From the NCBI RefSeq assembly GCF_964218355.1, contig NZ_CAXPMC010000019.1, positions 62,001 to 126,000 of the forward strand: DNA of 64,000 nt, given 5' to 3'. Of the stretch, positions 1 to 7,529 are shown in pieces; within the stretch, counting starts at the first letter, position 1; every line of letters starts with the position of its first letter. Origin of the DNA: Ferrovibrio sp964218355 (GTDB taxonomy: Bacteria > Pseudomonadota > Alphaproteobacteria > Ferrovibrionales > Ferrovibrionaceae). Below the pieces are notes generated by a model that was not told the DNA's origin, did not search any database, and worked only from the letters and a program-made list of their open reading frames with translations. Position numbers and translations under genes: made by a program.

Positions 1-414
1 CAGCCGGTCCAGCCATTCGGCATTGTTGGCCATCACCGCATCGCTCGGCCCGTCGCCGAAGGTCACGAAGCGCGAGAAGGCCGTCTTGATGCTCGCCATG
101 TTGGCGGCGATGTCGTCGGCGGTCAGCAGCCTGCGGCTCTCGTCCTTGCCGGACGGATCGCCCACCTTGGTGGTGCCGCCGCCCATGAGCACGATCGGCT
201 TGTGGCCGGCCTGCTGCAGGCGGCGCAGCATCATGATCGACAGCAGGTGGCCGACATGCAGGCTGGGCCCGGTGCAGTCATAGCCGACATAGCAGACGAT
301 GCCGCCGGGCTGCATGGCCTTCCCGTCCAGTGCCGCCGCATCGGTGCACTGGTGGATGAAGCCGCGCCGGGCCAGGGTCTGCAGGAAGTCGGATTGGTAG
401 CTGTACTCGGTCAT
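1..414 (-). CDS. tyrS: Tyrosyl-tRNA synthetase, N-terminal part (runs off the window)
   Basis: Class I aminoacyl-tRNA synthetase that charges tRNA-Tyr in the cytoplasm. The visible 138 residues start MTEYSYQSDFLQ and contain the Rossmann-fold entry with the HIGH-type motif HVGH (about residue 53) followed by GGGTTKVGDPSGK, which is diagnostic for bacterial TyrRS; the KMSKS half lies outside the window. The ATG at 412-414 gives the usual family N-terminus. It is divergent from anmK, a common tyrS-anmK pairing in Proteobacteria. Only the 3' truncation by the window edge is unusual. Identification is firm. Confidence 0.95.
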   Translation of the reverse strand, partial: MTEYSYQSDFLQTLARRGFIHQCTDAAALDGKAMQPGGIVCYVGYDCTGPSLHVGHLLSIMMLRRLQQAGHKPIVLMGGGTTKVGDPSGKDESRRLLTADDIAANMASIKTAFSRFVTFGDGPSDAVMANNAEWLDRL

Positions 415-526
415 CGCGGGCCTGGAGGTGTGGTCTGTGCCAAAAGGGGCCCGATGATCTAACATACGGGTCCCGATTCTCCCAGCCCCCGCCCCCCGGG
501 CCCCAACCCCTGCCGGTGTTCCCGCC

Positions 527-1666
527 TTGTCCCTGACCGAACCCGCCTGGATCATAGGCCTGATGAGCGGCACCTCGCTGGACGGCATCGATGCCGCGCT
601 GCTGCGCACCGATGGCGAGACCATCGCGGATTTCGGCCCCGGCCTGACCCTGCCCTACGAGCCCGGCCTGCGCGCGCGCATCCGCGCCTGCCTGGGCGGG
701 GGCGGGGCCATTGCGGCCGTTTCCCGCGCCCTGACCGAGGCCCATGCGGAAGCGGTGGCGGCCCTGCTGCGGCAGGCCGGCATGGCGGCGGCCGACGTGG
801 CCTGGCTCGGCTTCCACGGCCAGACCCTGCTGCACCGCCCGGATGCACGGCCGCGGCGGACCTGGCAGCTCGGCGATGGCGGCCTGCTGGCGCGGCTGAC
901 CGGCATCGCCACGGTCAGCGACTTCCGCGCGGCCGATGTCGCCATGGGCGGGCAGGGGGCGCCGCTGGTGCCGCTGTATCATGCGGCGCTGGCACGCCAT
1001 GCCGGGCTTCGGCTGCCGCTGCTGGTGCTCAATCTCGGCGGCGTCGGCAATGTCACCTGGGTCGGCGGCGCCGGGCCCGACGACCTGCTGGCTTTCGATA
1101 CCGGCCCGGGCAATGCGCTGATCGACGACTGGCTGCTGCGGCATACCGGCGCCGCCCATGACGCGGCCGGCGCGCTGGCGGCGCAGGGCGCGGTTGACGA
1201 GGCGGCGCTGGCCGCGCTGATGGCGCATCCGTATTTCGCGGCGCCGCCGCCGAAGTCGCTCGACCGCGACGATTTCGCCGCCCATGCCGCCGGCATCACG
1301 GCAGCCTTGCCGCCGGCCGACGGTGCCGCCACGCTGACGGCCTTCACGGCGGCCAGCGTGGCCCGTGGTCTTGCCCAGCTGCCGCAACGCCCGACACGCT
1401 GCCTGGTGGCCGGCGGCGGCCGGCATAATGCGACCCTGATGGGGATGCTGACCCGCGCGCTGAACATGCCGGTGGAGGCGGCCGAACGGGCCGGCTGGCA
1501 TGGCGACCATCTGGAGGCCGAGGCTTTCGCCTTCCTCGCCGCGCGGGCCGTGCGCGGGCTGCCGCTCAGCCTGCCCGGCACGACCGGCGTGCGCAGGCCC
1601 GTCACCGGCGGCCGGCTGTGGCGGTCTGGGCGGCACCGGGTTGCCGCGCCGGCAGGGCGGTCCTAA
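527..1666 (+). CDS. anmK: Anhydro-N-acetylmuramic acid kinase
   Basis: Phosphorylates and opens 1,6-anhydro-MurNAc to MurNAc-6-phosphate in cytoplasmic peptidoglycan recycling. The protein is 379 residues, the normal size. The family signature IGLMSGTSLDG is at residues 10-20, GFHGQTLLHRP near 105-115, and the glycine-rich NLGGVGNVTW and FDTGPGNALIDDW motifs follow. No ATG precedes the signature in frame; a TTG at 527 supplies the N-terminus, since the next ATG would cut into the phosphate-binding loop. It is divergent from tyrS over a short GC-rich spacer. Confidence 0.95.
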   Translation: MSLTEPAWIIGLMSGTSLDGIDAALLRTDGETIADFGPGLTLPYEPGLRARIRACLGGGGAIAAVSRALTEAHAEAVAALLRQAGMAAADVAWLGFHGQTLLHRPDARPRRTWQLGDGGLLARLTGIATVSDFRAADVAMGGQGAPLVPLYHAALARHAGLRLPLLVLNLGGVGNVTWVGGAGPDDLLAFDTGPGNALIDDWLLRHTGAAHDAAGALAAQGAVDEAALAALMAHPYFAAPPPKSLDRDDFAAHAAGITAALPPADGAATLTAFTAASVARGLAQLPQRPTRCLVAGGGRHNATLMGMLTRALNMPVEAAERAGWHGDHLEAEAFAFLAARAVRGLPLSLPGTTGVRRPVTGGRLWRSGRHRVAAPAGRS

Positions 1667-1696
1667 GCTGGCCCGGCATTGCCGGGGGAGAGGCCG

Positions 1697-2740
1697 ATGG
1701 AACCGCAGGCCGTATCGGGCGGCGCCGTGTCGCTGGAGAACAATTCCGCCGAGTTGCGGGCGCTGTTCGGACCGCTGCCGGCCGATCCCGCCGCCGCCGA
1801 CCGCATCCGCCTGGATGCCGGCCACGGCGCCGGCATCCTCGAATTCGTCGAACTGGCACCCGACTGCAACCTGATCGTCAGCCGCTGCGACTGGCGCGAC
1901 GACATGCAGATCCGCTATCGCGGCGAGGGCTGGCTGCGGATGAATTTCTGCCTCGACGCCACCGCCGTCTTCGCCTTCGACGACATTGCCGCCTATACGC
2001 TGACCGGTGCCGAATGCCGGGTCTTCCACCAGCCCGAAGGCATCGAATGCCGGCACGACATCCGCCACCGCGCGCAGTCGCTCTGCGTCACGCTGTCGGC
2101 CAAGCGCGCCTATTTCGCCCGCGAGCTGGCGCTGGCCGGCAGCGGCGGGCAGGGCGGCCTGGCCGCTTTCGTCGGCGAGGACTGCCCGGATTTCTTTTTC
2201 GACCGCCTGCCGATGACCGGGGTGATGGCGCGGGCCGTGCACGAGATGGTCGACAGTCCCTTTGCCGGGCCGCTGCGCCGCCTGCATCTGGGCACCAAGG
2301 CGCATGAGCTGGTCTGCCATGCCTGGGAGGCGGCGGCGGGGGCGGCGCCGGTGCCGCCGCTGCGCCTGACCGACGAGCAGCGCCGCCGCGTTGCCGAGGC
2401 GCGCGACCTGCTGGAGGCCAGCCTCGATGCGGCGCTGCCGGCAGGCCAGCTGGCGCGCCGGGTCGGACTGAACCGCAACCAGCTCGCCTACGGCTTCCGC
2501 CTGCTGTACGGCACCAGCGTCTACGATTACCAGCTCGGCCGCCGCCTGAGCGCCGCCTGGGACATGCTGGCCCGCGGCGACCGCTCGGTGGCCGAGGTCG
2601 CCTATGCCGTCGGCTACCAGCACCAGGCCAGTTTCACCACGGCATTTCGCGGCCATTTCGGCATCGCCCCGCGCGAGGTGCGCGGCCGCCGGCACGCGCC
2701 GGCGCCGGCAGCGGTCCCGGTTCCGGCTGCCGCCGGGTGA
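1697..2740 (+). CDS. AraC-family transcriptional regulator
   Basis: DNA-binding regulator of 347 residues. The C-terminal ~100 residues form the paired AraC helix-turn-helix (LARRVGLNRNQLAYGFRLLYG and VAEVAYAVGYQHQASFTTAFRGHFGIAPRE). The N-terminal 230 residues are a less conserved effector domain, PchR-like in overall arrangement; the ligand is unknown. The ATG at 1697 is preceded by GGGGGAGAG; an upstream TTG at 1679 is possible but less likely. A pair of direct repeats typical of AraC operators lies just downstream, before the alpha/beta hydrolase gene, which is therefore the likely target. The C-terminus ends in an Ala/Pro-rich tail. Confidence 0.9.
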   Translation: MEPQAVSGGAVSLENNSAELRALFGPLPADPAAADRIRLDAGHGAGILEFVELAPDCNLIVSRCDWRDDMQIRYRGEGWLRMNFCLDATAVFAFDDIAAYTLTGAECRVFHQPEGIECRHDIRHRAQSLCVTLSAKRAYFARELALAGSGGQGGLAAFVGEDCPDFFFDRLPMTGVMARAVHEMVDSPFAGPLRRLHLGTKAHELVCHAWEAAAGAAPVPPLRLTDEQRRRVAEARDLLEASLDAALPAGQLARRVGLNRNQLAYGFRLLYGTSVYDYQLGRRLSAAWDMLARGDRSVAEVAYAVGYQHQASFTTAFRGHFGIAPREVRGRRHAPAPAAVPVPAAAG

Positions 2741-2750
2741 CCGGATTTGT

Positions 2751-2792
2751 GACGGCAGCCAAAAACTCCGTGCCGCCGGCCAAAAACATCCG
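2751..2792 (+). promoter_or_regulatory. Direct-repeat operator, probable AraC-type site
   Basis: Two copies of GCCAAAAAC(A)TCCG begin at 2758 and 2779, 21 bp apart or two helical turns, each preceded by a G/C-rich GGC motif. Such same-face direct repeats are the usual AraC-family binding pattern. They lie about 70-100 bp upstream of the hydrolase start at 2860. Assignment to the adjacent regulator is inference. Confidence 0.55.
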
Positions 2793-2859
2793 CCGCCGTC
2801 ATCGCTAGCCTGCCCCGCATCCGCCGGGGCCGTCGCCCCGCCATCAGGGGAGATGCAGC

Positions 2860-3585
2860 ATGACCGCCTTCGTACTCGTCCACGGATCCTGGCATGACGG
2901 CAGCGGCTGGGATGCCGTGGCCGCCCATCTGCGCAAGGCCGGCCACAGCGTGACGGCGCCGACCCTGCCGGGCCATGGCCGCGGCGCCTCGCCCGATGTC
3001 GGCTTCGCCGATTATGTCGCCGCCGTCGCCGATGCGGTGCGCGCGGCGAAGGAGGAGCGGGTGGTGCTGGTCGGCCACAGCCTGGGCGGTGCCGTGGTGG
3101 CCGCCGCCGCCGGCCTGGTGCGCGAGCGGCTGGAACGGCTGGTCTTCCTGGCCGCCATCATCCCGGCCCATGGCGAGCGCCTGCTCGACGTGCTGCCGCC
3201 GGCCAGCGCCGAGGCCTTCGCCGCCATGGCGGCAGCCTCGCCCGACAATGCCATCACGCTGCCCTGGCCGGTCTGGCGCGAGGCCTTCATCGGCGATGCC
3301 GAAACCGCGGTGGCGCAGCGCGCCTTCGACGGGCTCTGCCCGGAACCCTTCCGGCCGGTCACCGAGGTGATCGACAGCAACGGCTTCGAGACGCTGGAAA
3401 CCCCGCGCAGTTTCATCAACTGCCGCGGCGACACGGCGTTCCCGCCGGGCGAATGGGGCTTCTTCCCGCGGTTCTACAACCGGCTCGGCCTGTGCCGCCT
3501 GATCGATATCGAGGGCAGCCACGAGGTGATGTTCTCGGCTCCCGAGCGCGCCGCCCAGGCGATCCTGCAGGCGGCGAGGGACTGA
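2860..3585 (+). CDS. Alpha/beta-fold hydrolase
   Basis: Esterase-like hydrolase of 241 residues with no signal peptide. The oxyanion strand FVLVHGSWHDGSGW is at the N-terminus, the nucleophile elbow GHSLGG is at about residues 72-77, and the catalytic His lies in EGSHEVMF near residue 221. This resembles small plant/bacterial MES-type esterases of the HSWHDGSGW group. AGGGGAGATGCAGC precedes the ATG. It probably forms one transcript with the amidase that starts 3 bp after its stop, under the AraC-type regulator upstream. Substrate unknown. Confidence 0.9.
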   Translation: MTAFVLVHGSWHDGSGWDAVAAHLRKAGHSVTAPTLPGHGRGASPDVGFADYVAAVADAVRAAKEERVVLVGHSLGGAVVAAAAGLVRERLERLVFLAAIIPAHGERLLDVLPPASAEAFAAMAAASPDNAITLPWPVWREAFIGDAETAVAQRAFDGLCPEPFRPVTEVIDSNGFETLETPRSFINCRGDTAFPPGEWGFFPRFYNRLGLCRLIDIEGSHEVMFSAPERAAQAILQAARD

Positions 3586-3587
3586 GG

Positions 3588-5033
3588 GTGCAGGCTGCGG
3601 ATTACCTCGCGGCGGACGCGACGGCGCTGGCCGCCGCGATCCGCGCCGGCCATGTCAGCGCGGCCGAGGCGGTGCAGGCGGCGGTCGACCGCATCGACGC
3701 GCTGAACCCGCGCATCAACGCGGTGGTCGAAACCCTGTATGGCGGCATCGACGCGCAGCTTGCGGCGCTCGATCCGGCGGCGCCCTTTGCCGGCGTGCCC
3801 TATCTGGTGAAGGACCTGCACACGCTGGTGCAGGGCTCGCATCTCACCCAGGGTTCGGCCTTCCTGGCCGGCCACCGCTCCGGCCATGACAGCGATCTGG
3901 TGCGCCGCCTGCGTCGCGCCGGCTTCATCATCATCGGCCGCACCAACACGCCGGAATTCGGCCTCAACGCCACCACCGAGCCGCGGCTGCACGGCCCGAC
4001 CCGCAATCCGTGGAACATGGCGCTGTCGCCCGGCGGGTCCAGCGGCGGCGCCGCCGCCGCGGTGGCCAGCGGCATGGTGCCGGCCGCCCATGCCACCGAC
4101 AGCGGCGGTTCCACCCGCATCCCGGCGGCGGCCTGCGGGCTGGTCGGCCTCAAGCCCAGCCGCGGCCGCAATTTCGCCGGCCTTGATGAGGGCGAGGGCT
4201 GGAGTGACCAGTTCAATGCCCATGCGGTGACGCGCAGCCTGCGCGACAGTGCCGGCATCCTCGATGCCACCGCCAACCGCGACGCGCCGGCGCCCTATCG
4301 CGCCCCCGATGCCGGCAGTTTCCTCGCCGCCTGCGACCGGGCGCCGCCGCGGCTGCGCATCGGCGTGATGGCGGCGCCGCCTTCGGGCGTGGCGGTCGAT
4401 CCGGCCTGCCTGGCGGCGCTGGAACGCACGGCCGATCTCTGCCGGCGCCTCGGCCACGAGACGCGGCCGCTGCGCATCGCCATCGACGTGCCGCGCTATG
4501 CCCGCGCCTTCACCCTGGTGCTGGCCTCCTCGGTGGCGGCGACGGTGGCCGCCCATGAGGAGGCGACCGGGCGCAGGGCGGGGGCGGAGGATTTCGAACC
4601 CGCGGTCTGGCAGGCGATCCGGATGGCCCGCGCCGCCGATGGCGCGGCGCTCAACCGCGCCATCGCCGATATCCATCTGGTGGCCGGCGCGGCGCAGGCG
4701 CAGATGGCGGAGATCGACCTGCTGCTGTCGCCCACCGTGGCGCTGCCGGCGCTGCCGCTCGGCCGGCTCGACACGGCGACGGAGGATTTCGGCCGCTTCC
4801 TGGCCGGCGTCTTCACCTATGCACCCTTCACCTCGCTGTGGAACGGCGCCGGCCTGCCGGCCATCAGCCTGCCGGTGGCCTGGAGCGACGACGGCCTGCC
4901 GCTGGGCATGCAGTTCGTCGCCCATGCCGGGCGCGAGGACCTGCTGTTCGCGCTGGGCGCCGTGCTGGAACGCGAAACCGGATGGCCGCAGCGGCAGGCC
5001 GCCCTGCTGGCGCGGCTGGCCGGGCAGGGGTAA
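3588..5033 (+). CDS. Amidase (amidase-signature family)
   Basis: Hydrolyses an amide or ester bond with the Ser-cisSer-Lys triad. It has 481 residues. The Lys is in PYLVKDLHT (about residue 75), the glycine/serine-rich stretch GGSSGGAAAAVASG lies near 149-162, and the nucleophile region DSGGSTRIPA near 171-180. The start chosen is GTG at 3588, two bases after the hydrolase stop; a longer open frame reaching into the hydrolase gene has no family similarity. Likely co-transcribed with the hydrolase. Specific substrate cannot be inferred; the GatA role is unlikely because gatB/gatC are absent nearby. Confidence 0.9.
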   Translation: MQAADYLAADATALAAAIRAGHVSAAEAVQAAVDRIDALNPRINAVVETLYGGIDAQLAALDPAAPFAGVPYLVKDLHTLVQGSHLTQGSAFLAGHRSGHDSDLVRRLRRAGFIIIGRTNTPEFGLNATTEPRLHGPTRNPWNMALSPGGSSGGAAAAVASGMVPAAHATDSGGSTRIPAAACGLVGLKPSRGRNFAGLDEGEGWSDQFNAHAVTRSLRDSAGILDATANRDAPAPYRAPDAGSFLAACDRAPPRLRIGVMAAPPSGVAVDPACLAALERTADLCRRLGHETRPLRIAIDVPRYARAFTLVLASSVAATVAAHEEATGRRAGAEDFEPAVWQAIRMARAADGAALNRAIADIHLVAGAAQAQMAEIDLLLSPTVALPALPLGRLDTATEDFGRFLAGVFTYAPFTSLWNGAGLPAISLPVAWSDDGLPLGMQFVAHAGREDLLFALGAVLERETGWPQRQAALLARLAGQG

Positions 5034-5055
5034 CAGGCGGGCAGGGGTAACAGGC
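5022..5055. repeat. Two tandem copies of a 17-bp unit at the amidase stop
   Basis: GGGCAGGGGTAACAGGC occurs twice in perfect tandem at 5022-5038 and 5039-5055. The first copy contains the amidase TAA (5031-5033), so the duplication is a recent slippage or unequal-exchange event with no coding effect. Confidence 0.9.
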
Positions 5056-5105
5056 GGGCGGCCGCGGCCTATATCCTCCGGCAGGGAAACCGGCGGGAGG
5101 ATGCC

Positions 5106-5318
5106 ATGACCGACAGCCCCATGCTCAGTGCCGACGAACGTCAGGTGCTGGAATGCCTCGGCTCCGCCGTGGTGCTGCAGTGGAACGACCTGCCCGTGCC
5201 GCTGCAGCGCGAACTGTTCCGCTGCGCGGCGGCCGCCCGCGACAGCCAGGACCCGGCCCTGAAAACCGCCATCGCCCGCTTCCTGCATCTGCACAAGGAC
5301 GATACGGCGGCGCCTTGA
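5106..5318 (+). CDS. Small hypothetical protein (70 aa)
   Basis: Not recognised. A 70-residue acidic/leucine-rich protein starting MTDSPMLSADERQVLECLG, without signal peptide or membrane segment, predicted mostly helical. A good Shine-Dalgarno (CGGGAGGATGCC) precedes the ATG, which together with normal codon usage supports it as a real gene. It sits alone between the amidase and the toxin-antitoxin pair. Confidence 0.6.
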   Translation: MTDSPMLSADERQVLECLGSAVVLQWNDLPVPLQRELFRCAAAARDSQDPALKTAIARFLHLHKDDTAAP

Positions 5319-5350
5319 TACAGGGGCGCAATCCGATTGCCTAATCAGAC

Positions 5351-5367
5351 TTAATCATTATGATTAA
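5351..5367. promoter_or_regulatory. 17-bp palindrome, probable autoregulatory operator of the RHH/ParE pair
   Basis: TTAATCAT-T-ATGATTAA is a perfect inverted repeat around one central base, an AT-rich island 22 bp before the antitoxin ATG (5390). RHH antitoxins normally repress their own operon from such sites. The partner is inferred from position. Confidence 0.65.
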
Positions 5368-5389
5368 TCCTGACGGATCGGAGGCTGCC

Positions 5390-5680
5390 ATGACCACCCG
5401 GGTTCTCACTGCCCATGTCCCGCTTGATCTGGCGGAAAAGGTCGATGAACTGGCCGCGCGGCTGGAACGTCCGCGCGGCTGGATCGTCAAGCAGGCCCTG
5501 TCCGCCTGGATCGACCAGGAGGAGGAGCGGCACCGCCTGACCCTGGAGGCGCTGGCCGACACCGAGGCCGGCCGCGTCGTCGGCCATGAGGCGATGCGGC
5601 GCTGGGCTGACAGCCTCGGCACCGGCCGTCCACTGCCGGTCCCGGCAGCGGATACAGGCCGCAGGACGACGCGCCGCTGA
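5390..5680 (+). CDS. Ribbon-helix-helix antitoxin (CopG/ParD-like)
   Basis: A 96-residue protein with the N-terminal RHH pattern: short beta strand VLTAHVPLDLAEKVDELAARLERPRGWIV and helix VKQALSAWIDQEEE. The rest (LEALADTEAGRVVGHEAMRRWADSLG) is the toxin-neutralising tail. ATG at 5390 follows GGAGGCTGCC. An upstream in-frame ATG at 5360 lies inside the palindromic operator and is unlikely. It is followed 10 bp later by a RelE/ParE toxin gene, a standard antitoxin-first module. Confidence 0.88.
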   Translation: MTTRVLTAHVPLDLAEKVDELAARLERPRGWIVKQALSAWIDQEEERHRLTLEALADTEAGRVVGHEAMRRWADSLGTGRPLPVPAADTGRRTTRR

Positions 5681-5690
5681 GTCTGCCGGA

Positions 5691-5969
5691 ATGAGATCGC
5701 TGCACTGGAGCGCGGCGGCAGTGGCCGATATCGCCCGGCTGCATGACTTTCTGGCGGCAGTGAATCCGGCCGCGGCAGCCAGAGCCGTGCAGGCGATCGT
5801 CGCCGCGCCGGAACGCCTGATGCCGCATCCGCGCCTCGGCGAGCAACTGGACGAATTCCTGCCGCGCGAGGTGCGCCGCATTCTGGTCGGCCCCTACGAA
5901 CTGCGCTACGAGTTGCGCGGCGATGCGATCCATGTGCTGCGCCTGTGGCATGCACGCGAGGAAAGGTAG
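5691..5969 (+). CDS. RelE/ParE-family toxin
   Basis: A 92-residue plasmid-stabilisation type toxin. Visible features are the N-terminal WSAAAVADIARLHDFLAAVNPAAA helix hairpin, the central PHPRLGEQLDEFLPREVRRILVGPYELRYEL sheet and the terminal IHVLRLWHAREE strand, all typical of the ParE/RelE fold. Partner of the RHH antitoxin 10 bp upstream. ParE members poison gyrase and RelE members cleave mRNA; sequence alone does not decide which applies here. Confidence 0.9.
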   Translation: MRSLHWSAAAVADIARLHDFLAAVNPAAAARAVQAIVAAPERLMPHPRLGEQLDEFLPREVRRILVGPYELRYELRGDAIHVLRLWHAREER

Positions 5970-5987
5970 CGGCATGGATCGCGGTGT

Positions 5988-6238
5988 TCATGTCACATGC
6001 AGCAGCGTCATGCCGCCGCCCAGCATCACCAGCGCGAGGCCGAAGGGGCGCGCCACGTAAAGCGCGCGATGGCGCGCCATGCGCTCGGCCAGCCGCGCCA
6101 GTTTTGTCTCTGCCTCACGTGGCGCTTCGGTCTGTGCAGCCAGTCAACCCGCGACAGCAGGGTCAGCGCCACCAGCCCGGCAATGCTCCAGCCGGCGGCG
6201 GCGATGACGGCAAGGACGATCCAGTCGCGCCAGCGCAT
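5988..6238 (-). pseudogene. Small two-span membrane protein, frameshifted
   Basis: Frame 1 from ATG at 6238 encodes MRWRDWIVLAVIAAAGWSI...LLSRVDW, a clear membrane helix, and then loses sense. Frame 2 continues from the same place as AAQTEAPREAETKLARLAER..., a charged linker and a second hydrophobic helix ending MLGGGMTLLHVT, with stop at 5988-5990. One missing G in the GG at about 6139-6142 reconciles them: the span is 251 bp, one short of a multiple of three. The restored protein would have about 83 residues. It may be an inactive gene or a sequencing error. Function unknown; it converges on the ParE gene. Confidence 0.65.
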
Positions 6239-6390
6239 GGCGGCAGGGTACCGGGGCCGGGCAGGAAATCCGCTGGCCTGCATACACAGGCAGGCATTAT
6301 ATCATATTTGTTCTTCTTTTGTATTGAAATCTGCTCCGTACCTCCTATTTCCCTGTGAATAGCGCGATCCACAGGAAAAGGAGCAAAGCC

Positions 6391-7524
6391 ATGACCCCCG
6401 AAACCTCGTCCGCGAACGGAAAATCCGCGAATGATGCATCCATGGCGGGGAGTACCGCCCCCGGACGCACGCCGAAACAGCGGCCCTACACGAAGATCGA
6501 CTGGAAATGCGCTGCCGCGCTGATCGCCGGCGGCCGCACGGTGGAGGAGGCCGCCGGCCTGCTGGACCTGCCGGCCGAGCGGATCTGGCGCCACCTGAAC
6601 CGGTCCCTGCGTTTCCGCTTCTTTATCCGCCAGGCGGTCGAGCGGCAGCGCCTGCAGGCCGAGCTGCATCTGGCCGCCGCCGCCCGCGACACCGTGCTGG
6701 CCTGCAGCCGCGACCCGCTGGGTCTGGACGGCGACAGCCTGCAATGGCTGGTGGCCGAAAGCGGGCTGGCCGGCTGCGGCGCGCGGCGCGCGGCCGAGCG
6801 CGACCGGCGGGATGGCGACGATCTGGTGCAGAAGCTGGCCGATACCGGCGACCGGCCGCCGGTGCGGGCCCGCTACGAGGCCTTCGTGGCCGAGAAGCGG
6901 GAGATGGACGGCCTGATGGCGGCGGCGCAGGTGGAGCTGGAAGCCACCCGGCGGCGGCTGGTGGCCGCCGGCCAGCTCGATCCGCGCCCGGGTGATGATG
7001 TCGCACCTGCCACAGCCGGACCCGGACGGTCCGCGGCGGTCACCGGTGGTTCAGAGCGGTCCGTACCGGACCGTGGCGGTCCGGAACGGTCAGAAACGGT
7101 CACCAGCGGACCTGAACGGTCCGCAGCGGTCACCAGCGGACCTGAACGGTCCGCAGCGGTCACCAGCGGACCCGAACGGTCCGCAGCGGTCACCGGCGGT
7201 GCGCAGCGGTCTGCGCCGGCAGAGACACCGGTGAGCCCGCCGACAGAGAATACTGAGAAAGAAGACTGGGATTACAGCATCGTGCGGCCCTACCGCTCGG
7301 GTGCGATCGTCGACCTGCCGCCATCAACGGATGCCGGCGGCAATCTTCCGGGCGATCCGCCCAGCGATCTGCCGGGGCCGGAACAGCAGGATCTGGCAGC
7401 CGGCAGGCCCGGCGGCAGTGGCGGGGACATGCCGGCTTCCCGCACGCGCGGGAAAGACGATGAGGAAAATCGGTCCTCCCTCTCCCGTCATGCCCGCGAA
7501 AGCGGGCATCCGGCCACGCCGTGA
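6391..7524 (+). CDS. Hypothetical protein with HTH-like N-terminus and decapeptide repeats
   Basis: Not assigned to a family. It has 377 residues. Residues ~20-75 (PKQRPYTKIDWKCAAALIAGGRTVEEAAGLLDLPAERIWRHL) look like a homeodomain-type helix-turn-helix. A helical middle part follows, then seven-plus copies of a ten-residue unit (RSAAVTSGPE and variants) at about residues 213-280, then a Pro/Gly-rich low-complexity tail. The last residues (SRHARESGHPA) are encoded by a dispersed genomic hairpin repeat, so the C-terminus may be an acquired extension. AAAAGGAG precedes ATG 6391, and the upstream region is AT-rich. A second copy of the same 30-bp repeat occurs near 37.8 kb. Confidence 0.65.
   Translation: MTPETSSANGKSANDASMAGSTAPGRTPKQRPYTKIDWKCAAALIAGGRTVEEAAGLLDLPAERIWRHLNRSLRFRFFIRQAVERQRLQAELHLAAAARDTVLACSRDPLGLDGDSLQWLVAESGLAGCGARRAAERDRRDGDDLVQKLADTGDRPPVRARYEAFVAEKREMDGLMAAAQVELEATRRRLVAAGQLDPRPGDDVAPATAGPGRSAAVTGGSERSVPDRGGPERSETVTSGPERSAAVTSGPERSAAVTSGPERSAAVTGGAQRSAPAETPVSPPTENTEKEDWDYSIVRPYRSGAIVDLPPSTDAGGNLPGDPPSDLPGPEQQDLAAGRPGGSGGDMPASRTRGKDDEENRSSLSRHARESGHPATP
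7027..7230 (+). repeat. 30-bp tandem repeat within the coding sequence (about 7 units)
   Basis: Units of 30 bp start at 7027, 7057, 7087, 7117, 7147, 7177 and 7207 (last partial), consensus CGGTCCGCAGCGGTCACCAG followed by CGGACCTGAA. The three units at 7117-7206 are almost identical. The period is a multiple of three, so copy-number change keeps the frame. Related units lie in opposite orientation at 37763-37900. Confidence 0.9.
7490..7509. repeat. Dispersed alphaproteobacterial hairpin (ATGCCCGC-GAAA-GCGGGCAT)
   Basis: Perfect 8-bp stem with GAAA loop, embedded in the familiar CGTCATGCCCGCGAAAGCGGG-type element found scattered in many alphaproteobacterial genomes. It lies in the last codons of the repeat protein and between two convergent genes, where it could also slow transcription from both sides. 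Confidence 0.75.
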
Positions 7525-7529
7525 GGCGG

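Noticed and set aside
278..2695. 805-codon open frame on the minus strand opposite anmK and the AraC gene
   Set aside because: Antisense shadow typical of high-GC DNA; composition is Arg/Ala/Gly-rich with no domain, and the opposite strand encodes recognised families.
3453..3587. Upstream extension of the amidase into the hydrolase gene
   Set aside because: The extra 45 residues overlap a well-supported gene and have no family similarity; GTG 3588 gives the normal amidase N-terminus.
7027..7230. Possible CRISPR array
   Set aside because: Units are directly adjacent 30-mers with no unique spacers and are translated in frame; no cas genes nearby.
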